From Afipia felis ATCC 53690 (GTDB lineage Bacteria; Pseudomonadota; Alphaproteobacteria; Rhizobiales; Xanthobacteraceae): a stretch of 64,000 nucleotides of DNA. The stretch's first letter is position 1, and each line of letters starts with the position of its first letter. The DNA is taken from positions 620,001 through 684,000 of the forward strand of contig NZ_KB375270.1 of NCBI RefSeq assembly GCF_000314735.2, in the 5' to 3' direction. Below are positions 58,667 to 64,000 of this stretch, piece by piece. The translations under genes and the position numbers were made by a program. Below the pieces are notes generated by a model, which saw only the letters and a program-made list of their open reading frames with translations, did no database searches and was not told the DNA's origin.

Positions 58667-58668
58667 CA
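58658..58668 (-). repeat. Right terminal inverted repeat of the IS
   Basis: GCCGATTGACA at the right boundary; its reverse complement matches the left end. TTAAGATCTG follows, unlike the left flank. Confidence 0.85.
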
Positions 58669-58766
58669 TTAAGATCTGTTTTCTACCCCGCACACCGACG
58701 TCGGTCTGGCGCTCCAACACTAATTCAACGCGGATGACGCAAGTCATAGAGTTACTTGCGTTTGCG

Positions 58767-60005
58767 CTACCGGGCAGATCCAAGGGAAATAACTTCGGCC
58801 GACGCGCCGCTTCCATCAACGATCAATCCGACACGCTCCGTAGCAGTTCGCAGCGGATCATCGAACAAGTGGGCATAGCGAGCCGTGGTGGCCGGCTGAG
58901 TGTGCCCGAGCAACTGTCCGATGATTGGAAGCGACATGCCTGAGCTTGCCAGAATGCTCGCGTAGCTATGGCGTAGATCATGTACGCGGACTGCCTTTGG
59001 ACCGATTAGCTTTGCTGCCTTACAGATTTCATCCCAAGGGCCTTTGATGCCTTCGCGTGGTCCACCGTTCACGCGACCGACAAAAACCCATTTCGGTAGT
59101 TCAGTGCCAGCTTTCTTTGCCGCAGCCTTCGCCTCCGTATGCAGGGTCGAGAGTAACTGCCGGGCAGGCGCCGAAAGCGGCACACGATGCTCGGTCTTTT
59201 GCTTGGTGGTGTGGCCCGGCTTAGTCCAGACGCCTTCCTTGAGATCGAACTGATCCCAAGTCGCGTTCAAAACCTCGCCACGACGCGCTCCGGTGAGCAG
59301 CAGTAAGCGAATTATGTTCGCGGCCTGCTTGTCCTCATGCGCATTCACGGCTGCCAGTAGGGCTTTAATCTCGTCTGGCGATAGGTAGCGGTGCCGCTTA
59401 ACCTCCTGGTTACGCTCGACGCCCTTGGCTGGATTATCGGTGCGCCATTGCCAACGGATTGCAAGGTTGAACATTTTGGACAGTACGGCGAGCGCGCGAT
59501 TGGCAGCGTAGGGGCCTCCATCGCGGGTGATGCTGTGGTGCAGATCGTCGATGTCGCTGAACGTGACCTCGGAAACCTTGCGGTGTTTGAATTTGGGCAG
59601 AATCCATTTGTCGATCATACCCTCGTAAAGGGCAGTGGTGCTCTCACGGTTCTTGCGCTCGGAATGCTCCTCGAGAAACTTTTTGGTCATGTCAGCGACC
59701 GTCTTAGCGTCACGGTCAGCCTCTTTTTCGGCCATGGGGTCTTCGCCCCGGTCGATCCTGCGGCGCAGTTCTTCAGCCTCCTGACGGGCTGCCGTGGTCT
59801 TCCACGTCGGATACTGGCCAATGGTGAATCGCCGCTCGCGTCCGGTACGGGTGCGGTAGTTCAAAATGAAGGATCGGGCGCCAGCCGCAGTCACGCGAAC
59901 GCCGAAACCTCGCACCGCTTTTTCCCCGCCGTCATAAGTGACGCGGTTGCCTTTATCCGGGGAAGGGAGGTCTTTCACGATGCTATCTGTCAGTTTCTTC
60001 GACAT
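58767..60005 (-). CDS. Site-specific tyrosine integrase (P4-type)
   Basis: A 412-residue recombinase. It has the N-terminal DUF4102 arm-binding domain (about 1–90, KLTDSIVKDLPSPDKGNR), a core-binding SAM-like region (about 100–195) and a catalytic domain with R241 (LLTGARRGEVL), Lys in KQKTEHRVPL, H342-x-x-R345 (HDLRHSYAS), H368 (LLGHTQPATTARYAHL) and Tyr377. All catalytic residues are present, so it is probably active. The ATG at 60005 (MSKKLTD) is used; one at 60041 adds 12 residues. It transcribes away from attR, 164 bases off. Confidence 0.94.
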   Translation of the reverse strand: MSKKLTDSIVKDLPSPDKGNRVTYDGGEKAVRGFGVRVTAAGARSFILNYRTRTGRERRFTIGQYPTWKTTAARQEAEELRRRIDRGEDPMAEKEADRDAKTVADMTKKFLEEHSERKNRESTTALYEGMIDKWILPKFKHRKVSEVTFSDIDDLHHSITRDGGPYAANRALAVLSKMFNLAIRWQWRTDNPAKGVERNQEVKRHRYLSPDEIKALLAAVNAHEDKQAANIIRLLLLTGARRGEVLNATWDQFDLKEGVWTKPGHTTKQKTEHRVPLSAPARQLLSTLHTEAKAAAKKAGTELPKWVFVGRVNGGPREGIKGPWDEICKAAKLIGPKAVRVHDLRHSYASILASSGMSLPIIGQLLGHTQPATTARYAHLFDDPLRTATERVGLIVDGSGASAEVISLGSAR

Positions 60006-60168
60006 CTCGTGTCCGCCTTGTGTCCGCACAAAGAAAGGCATTCGGTGTCACTGACTGTCTAACCGATGTTATGATTTGTCAAACACGGTCCTTTTAGGAT
60101 CAACGTGTTATGCGCGGACACAGCGCTTTTCCAATAATTTCATATGGATGGCTGAAACGCCAAAAACC

Positions 60169-60215
60169 GACTTTTAATCATGGGGTCGAGGGTTCGAGTC
60201 CCTCCGCGCTCACCA
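60169..60215 (+). repeat. Right attachment site (attR)
   Basis: The 47-base duplicate of the tRNA-Lys 3' part, 164 bases upstream of the integrase start. The 5' part of a tRNA is missing (bases before are AAAAACC), so this is not a tRNA gene. Confidence 0.92.
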
Positions 60216-60326
60216 TTGATTTGGTTTAACAAATTCCATTTTTAAGAGCTTAGATGTAGCTCAAAGTTTGCCGTGGGGTAACGTCCCGGGTAACAGAATC
60301 GCTTGTCGCGCTCGTGAAGTTCCGCG

Positions 60327-60569
60327 ATGGCCTATAAATCTGCGAAAGAGTTGGCCGACAGCTTGGCCCGGTGCCGCAAGCGCGCCGCGGTGGACGATGG
60401 CTATGTCCGGGAGACCGTCACGCTGCCGCGCGAGGAGGCGAGGGCGAGAGCCCGCCTGTGGCTCGATCGCTGGCCGGCTGCGGCCTACATGTCCGAGGTC
60501 GAGTGGTGGCAAGAATTGCCCGGCGATCGGATCCAATTTCGGATGTGGAGATCGCATTCTGCCGATTGA
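60327..60569 (+). CDS. Small conserved protein of unknown function
   Basis: An 80-residue soluble protein: MAYKSAKELADSLARCRKRA, then VTLPREEARARARLWLDRWP and AAYMSEVEWWQELPGDRIQF. It has coding-like codon use, GAAG before the ATG, and an Arg/Trp-rich middle. It resembles small conserved Bradyrhizobiaceae proteins. Its chromosomal neighbour across the element would have been the MCP gene. No domain is recognised. Confidence 0.6.
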   Translation: MAYKSAKELADSLARCRKRAAVDDGYVRETVTLPREEARARARLWLDRWPAAAYMSEVEWWQELPGDRIQFRMWRSHSAD

Positions 60570-60652
60570 GTACGCTGAGGAATACATCCTCGGATTCGAC
60601 ATCTCACATGAGAACGAAAATTATCTTCGCCATTGCGGCCATACCGCTTCTT

Positions 60653-61966
60653 TCATTCGTGCCGATGCATGAACGAGGCGTGCTTGGTGTCGCGCATGGT
60701 TGAATAGATCAGTAGCGAAAGGAAAATGACGCCGGAAAGATAGAAGTAAAACCAGCTCTCATGTCCAATGCTTTTGCACCAAAGGGCTATGGCCGGGGCG
60801 GTGCCGCCAAAAAGGGATACAGTAATCGCATAAGGAATGCCTACTCCGAGAGCGCGGACGTTCGTAGGAAATAGCTCGGCTTTGACGACCGCATTGATCG
60901 ACGTATAGCCAGCAACGAATACCCATGCCGCGCAAATGAGAGCAAAGGCGGCGAACGGTGATTTTGTAGTTTGCAGCGTGAACAGCAGCGGGACAGTGAA
61001 CAGTGTCCCGGCTATGCCGAAAAACATAAGCATCGGCTTCCTGCCTATGCGGTCGGAAATGGCCCCATAGATGGGCTGTAAGACTGAGGCGAACACGAGT
61101 GAACCAAAAATGACGATGGTGGTTTGTGTCGCATCGAGACCGACAGTCAACCGGACGAACGTTTGCATATAGGTCGTAAACGTATAGAACGCGGCCGTGC
61201 CTCCGGCGGTGAGTCCGGCGACCAAAAGCAGCTCGCGAGGAAATTTTAAGAGATCTCCAATCGTCCCGCGGCGAACGCCGGCCCTCTGAGCGGCAGCAAA
61301 CGCGTCAGTTTCATGCATTTCACGGCGCATCACGGCAGTAAAAATCGCAAGCATGGCGCCGATGACAAACGGAATGCGCCAGCCCCAAGCCTTCAGTTCA
61401 GCTTCCGTCAGAAACACGTACTGAAGAAGCATCAGAACGATGATGGCGGTCAACTGCCCACCTATCAATGTTACGTATTGAAAGCTCGAGTAAAATCCGC
61501 GATGCTTTTCATCGGCTACTTCACTCAAATACGTTGCGCTCGTTCCGTATTCGCCACCGAGGCTCAACCCTTCGATAATGCGCGCGACCGCGAGCAGGGC
61601 CGGTGCCGCAAGTCCTATCGTTGCATAAGTCGGCGTTGCAGCGATGATCAGCGAACCGAAACACATACAAACAACTGAAAGTGTAAGGGAGAGCTTTCGG
61701 CCATATCGGTCAGCTAGATAGCCGAACAGCCAGCCACCTAACGGGCGCATCAGGAATGTTGCAGCAAACAACACTGCGGCGTTGAGTTGCTGAACAACGG
61801 GGTCGCTTTGGGGGAAGAAAGCTGGCGCAAAGTATAGCGCGAATGCTGTGTAGGCATAAAAGTCGTACCATTCGACGAGATTGCCGGCTGAGCCGATAAA
61901 GATCGCCTTGACCCTCTTTCGCACGTCAGTGAAATGCAGGTGATCGTCGCTGGTCGTTGAGGTCAT
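60653..61966 (-). CDS. MFS metabolite:H+ symporter, KgtP-like
   Basis: A 437-residue 12-helix transporter. AGNLVEWYDFYAYTAFALYF is the MHS-subfamily TM1, FGYLADRYGRKLSLTLSV the loop 2–3 motif, and ARIIEGLSLGGEYGTSATYL the TM4 signature, as in alpha-ketoglutarate permease KgtP and related dicarboxylate carriers. The substrate is a small carboxylate by family analogy only. It is transcribed alone. Confidence 0.87.
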   Translation of the reverse strand: MTSTTSDDHLHFTDVRKRVKAIFIGSAGNLVEWYDFYAYTAFALYFAPAFFPQSDPVVQQLNAAVLFAATFLMRPLGGWLFGYLADRYGRKLSLTLSVVCMCFGSLIIAATPTYATIGLAAPALLAVARIIEGLSLGGEYGTSATYLSEVADEKHRGFYSSFQYVTLIGGQLTAIIVLMLLQYVFLTEAELKAWGWRIPFVIGAMLAIFTAVMRREMHETDAFAAAQRAGVRRGTIGDLLKFPRELLLVAGLTAGGTAAFYTFTTYMQTFVRLTVGLDATQTTIVIFGSLVFASVLQPIYGAISDRIGRKPMLMFFGIAGTLFTVPLLFTLQTTKSPFAAFALICAAWVFVAGYTSINAVVKAELFPTNVRALGVGIPYAITVSLFGGTAPAIALWCKSIGHESWFYFYLSGVIFLSLLIYSTMRDTKHASFMHRHE

Positions 61967-62275
61967 AAGCTACATTCCAAAAAAATGCTGCGGGTGGTGG
62001 GTCAGAACTGTCGTGTGGCATAAAATCAAGCAGTAGAAGTAACGGCGCGTGTCGTTCGCTGTGTCGTAACAGCAGAAATAACAGGGACACGAAATCTGCA
62101 CGTCTTACAGAACTATGAATTACGCTCGATGGCATGCAAGGTTCCACGCTGCGCTGCAAATTCGTGCACGAACGACATTCCGTCATGCTGGTTGCGCTCG
62201 CCTGTGCCATCGGACGAAGCGAATTACGGTCGGCAGATTGAGTATGCCGTAAGGCATCCGCAGATTCGAAAGACC
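61967..62275. other. 309-base region without a gene
   Basis: It lies between the divergent MFS promoter and the SNase pseudogene. Short frames on both strands lack ribosome sites and family motifs. Nothing more is seen. Confidence 0.5.
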
Positions 62276-62795
62276 ATGAACATCAGATCATCCATCATCG
62301 CCGGGAGCATTCCTGCTCTTTGTTGCCCCAGCGTCCTGCCCAACCAATCGTCGGCCAAGCCTCTATCATCGATGGCGACACTATCGAGATCCATGGACAT
62401 CGCATTCGACTGTGGAGAAACGACGTGCCGGAATCCTCCCGGCTTTGTCGAAACGCCAATAGCGATCTGTACCGATGCGGAGCCGATGCTGCCAACAAGC
62501 TGGCGAGCTTCACCTCAATTAAGACTGTTAGCTGCACGTCGGTTGATCGGGATCGCTATGTGCATCGTGGCGCAGTGCTCGGTCGGTGCGGTGGATATGG
62601 CGGGAGTGGCTGGTCCGGTCTAGCCTAGCGCTGGATTGGCTCCGGTAGTCACGTGGCTGTTACGGAGAGGCGCAGTAGAGCGCCAGCCGGGCCGGGAAGG
62701 GTATCTGGTCCGGAACGTGGGCGGTGCCATGGGAGTACCGGGCCTGCGTCAGCGGCGGTGGTCGCCCGGAAGTCTGCTCGGACGGGGAGAGGTAG
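62276..62795 (+). pseudogene. Decayed thermonuclease (SNase)-family gene
   Basis: Joined across frames, the sequence gives an exported SNase protein. A signal-like MNIRSSIIAGSIPA is followed after a shift by VGQASIIDGDTIEIHGHRIR and SSRLCRNANSDLYRCGADAA, then shifts to VAQCSVGAVD, and shifts again to LDWLR-stop-SRGCYGEAQ-stop-SASRAGKGIWSGTW and PWEYRACVSGGGRP. At least three frame breaks and two in-frame stops are present, so it is not functional. The catalytic acidic/Arg positions around GDTIEI are partly retained. Confidence 0.8.
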
Positions 62796-62881
62796 GGCGG
62801 CGTACAGCAGTGTACGGCAGCTGAGGAGTGCGGATGGATATATCCGGTTCACGGTGCGGCCTTGAGAGCCTGCGACCGACG

Positions 62882-63175
62882 TCACCTATCGACGTCTACG
62901 ATCGCACCGGTGCGCGCATCGACATCGACTTCCATATAGCTTCCGGCAACGTCATAGCCCTCGATCTGCCACTCGTTCCCCCATTTGTTCGTGTTGGACA
63001 CGGAAACCAGCCCAATCCCGTTGGCGATATCGACAGCCGTTTGAAGCGGCAGCGGTCCAGCCTGGGTGTAAATCTCGGTCACTGGTTCCTGAACGTAACC
63101 GAGGTCGGCGGCCGACGCGGGAACGGTCAATCCGATCATGACCAAAGCGACGGCTGGAATCAGATTATTTCGCAT
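62882..63175 (-). CDS. PepSY-domain small secreted protein
   Basis: A 97-residue exported protein. The signal peptide is about MRNNLIPAVALVMIGLTVPA. The mature part (PLPLQTAVDIANGIGLVSVS, WQIEGYDVAGSYMEVDVDAR, TGAIVDVD in order) is a PepSY domain. PepSY proteins are common in the periplasm beside metal-efflux and two-component genes. The ATG at 63175 follows GGAGAACGATC; the longer frame from 63298 is not used. It is divergent from the metal-efflux-like genes. Confidence 0.83.
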   Translation of the reverse strand: MRNNLIPAVALVMIGLTVPASAADLGYVQEPVTEIYTQAGPLPLQTAVDIANGIGLVSVSNTNKWGNEWQIEGYDVAGSYMEVDVDARTGAIVDVDR

Positions 63176-63461
63176 GATCGTTCTCCAAAACGCGTTCAGA
63201 CATTGTTGACACGCCTCAGCAAAACGCATGGTGGCGGAAGGCTGTTCCGCGTCGCCTCGTGACCATTTCCAGGCCATCAGATGGCGGGAAACTGTCACTT
63301 CTGTCAGCCTCGCAATTTTCGTTGCGGTATATCTGCAAGTTCAAAATACGTTTCTCACCTTAAACGGATGAGTGCCATGGCACACTGTAACAATGTTGCG
63401 CGTCGACATTGAGCCGGTCACGTGTTAGCGACACCCTCAGGTCGATCCGAAAGACGTCGCA

Positions 63462-63821
63462 GTGACTTCATCCTTTCATCTTCAACGCCTGCCGCTGCTG
63501 CGCCTTTCGCGCAGGTTCTTCTCGGCATTTGTGTTGATGATGTACCTTCTGGCGGGGGCGCTGCACGGATTCTGTGATCTGGATGTCGCCAATAATTCCG
63601 GCCCATCGATCATCACCTCGATGAAGAATGATTTTAGCCACGACGGAAAGGGCGCTATCGCCGAGCATCATTGCCATGGCTGCTTTTCGGTGGCGCTCCC
63701 CGAATTGGCTGCCACCTCACTTTTGATCGAGCCGACGCAGAAGCTGTTTGCCGCGAATAGCGTTCTTAGCCAAGGACTGTCGCCCGGAATCGATCCTCCC
63801 CCGCCAAAATTGCTTGCCTGA
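63462..63821 (+). CDS. Small His/Cys-containing membrane protein upstream of an efflux operon
   Basis: 119 residues from GTG 63462. Basic N-terminus, one hydrophobic helix (about 19–37, FFSAFVLMMYLLAGALHGF), then an outside segment with HDGKGAIAEHHCHGCFSVAL, a likely metal-binding HHCHGC cluster. It is placed like the small CzcI-type accessory proteins in front of heavy-metal efflux genes. The family is not recognised, and the start could be a few codons later. Confidence 0.6.
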   Translation: MTSSFHLQRLPLLRLSRRFFSAFVLMMYLLAGALHGFCDLDVANNSGPSIITSMKNDFSHDGKGAIAEHHCHGCFSVALPELAATSLLIEPTQKLFAANSVLSQGLSPGIDPPPPKLLA

Positions 63822-63877
63822 ACGTTGCCGCTGGAGCGCTTCGCGTTCCTACTATGTCGTTCGTCAGGTAATTCCAC

Positions 63878-64000
63878 ATGTTATTCAAAACCGCCGCGCG
63901 CCTTGCGTGCGCGACGGCACTGCTGGTCAGCCCAGGGCTGATGGCGGTGTCGCATTCGCAGACTCTCACTTTGAGAGCCGCACTCCAACGCGCACTCGCC
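63878..64000 (+). CDS. TolC/CusC-type outer-membrane efflux protein (N-terminal fragment)
   Basis: 41 codons from ATG 63878 to the right edge. A signal peptide (LACATALLVSPGLMAV) and the LTLRAALQRALA start that is typical of OEP/TolC family proteins are visible. The rest lies outside the window. Its partner genes (RND pump and adaptor) are expected to the right, by analogy with cusCBA/czcCBA. Confidence 0.7.
   Translation, partial: MLFKTAARLACATALLVSPGLMAVSHSQTLTLRAALQRALA

Larger units (their letters stand above)
56191..58668 (+). mobile_element. IS21-family insertion sequence, 2,478 bases
   Basis: Left end TGTCATTCGGC and the complement of the right end TGTCAATCGGC match at 10 of 11 bases. 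Each end holds two copies of a GACCCC-type repeat (near GGATCGGCGTCCAAAATTGA on the left, the same in reverse on the right), as in the multi-copy ends of IS21. istA and istB fill the middle. Flanking bases (CATCCCG on the left, TTAAGAT on the right) do not repeat, so there is no target duplication. Confidence 0.92.
51889..60215. mobile_element. Integrated element (prophage remnant or phage satellite) in tRNA-Lys
   Basis: Perfect 47-bp direct repeats bound an 8,280-base unit holding AlpA-like, DUF6074-like, winged-helix, HEPN-like, small- and large-terminase genes, an IS21-family insertion and a tyrosine integrase at the right end pointing inward. Minus the IS the element is about 5.8 kb. No portal, capsid, tail or lysis genes are present. 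Terminase points to a phage origin; deletion next to the IS would account for the missing modules. A small satellite is the alternative. Confidence 0.88.

Noticed and set aside
56180..58680. Target-site duplication around the IS
   Set aside because: Flanks were compared directly; CATCCCG and TTAAGAT share no 4–8 base repeat.
60169..60215. Second tRNA-Lys
   Set aside because: Only the 3' part from the anticodon loop is present; D arm and 5' acceptor strand are missing, so it is the att duplicate.

Overview
The window is chromosomal DNA of a high-GC alphaproteobacterium. Gene content and order (argS–SPOR protein–nagZ–scpA–scpB–tatABC–serS–surE–pcm–M23/LysM protein, yajC–secD–secF, uvrA/ssb, gyrA–coaD–cyclophilins–queA–tgt) point to the Nitrobacteraceae/Bradyrhizobiaceae, in the range of Afipia, Bradyrhizobium, Rhodopseudomonas and Nitrobacter. 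The placement rests on recalled synteny and protein style; the sequence alone does not fix the genus.

Layout. 1–18.7 kb is dense housekeeping: ilvD, an ExoR-like Sel1 protein, xthA/erpA on the minus strand, dgt, argS, a SPOR cell-division protein, nagZ, the chromosome-condensation pair scpAB, a CcdA–thioredoxin fusion, the Tat translocase, serS, surE, a small response regulator and pcm. 18.9–28 kb holds a lipoprotein with two LysM domains and a degenerate M23 domain, a DUF815 ATPase, the SecDF–YajC export module, an NDUFAF6-like squalene-synthase-fold protein, trmFO and a DUF1127 peptide. 28–39 kb is a looser mix: a periplasmic copper chaperone, membrane proteins, a Tat-exported FAH-family protein, two tandem mini-GNATs, uvrA with a good SOS box, an Omp25/31-type porin, ssb and marC. 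39–51.7 kb contains gyrA, an AT-richer fkbM/acyltransferase pair, the coaD–ppi–ppiB–queA–tgt run, cysK and a soluble chemoreceptor.

51.86–60.2 kb is an integrated mobile element. It sits in the 3' end of a tRNA-Lys(UUU) gene and is bounded by perfect 47-bp direct repeats. It carries an AlpA-like regulator, two small phage-type genes, a probable HEPN-domain cargo gene, a small-terminase-like gene, a large terminase cut by an IS21-family element (istA/istB), and a P4-type tyrosine integrase next to the right att site. Portal, capsid and tail genes are absent. The IS has no target duplication, so a deletion beside it probably removed the rest of a prophage; a small phage satellite is the alternative. 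A roughly 220-nt stretch upstream of the AlpA-like gene has no gene but is full of stem-loops and is a candidate structured RNA.

60.3–64 kb lies beyond the element: a small conserved protein, a KgtP-like transporter, a decayed nuclease (SNase) pseudogene, a PepSY protein, and the start of what looks like a metal-efflux (CusC/CzcC-type) operon that runs off the right edge.

The most notable points are the tRNA-Lys element and its cargo, the candidate structured RNA, a tRNA-guanine transglycosylase lacking all four zinc ligands, a Tat signal on an FAH-fold enzyme, and the alphaproteobacterial LexA box in front of uvrA.
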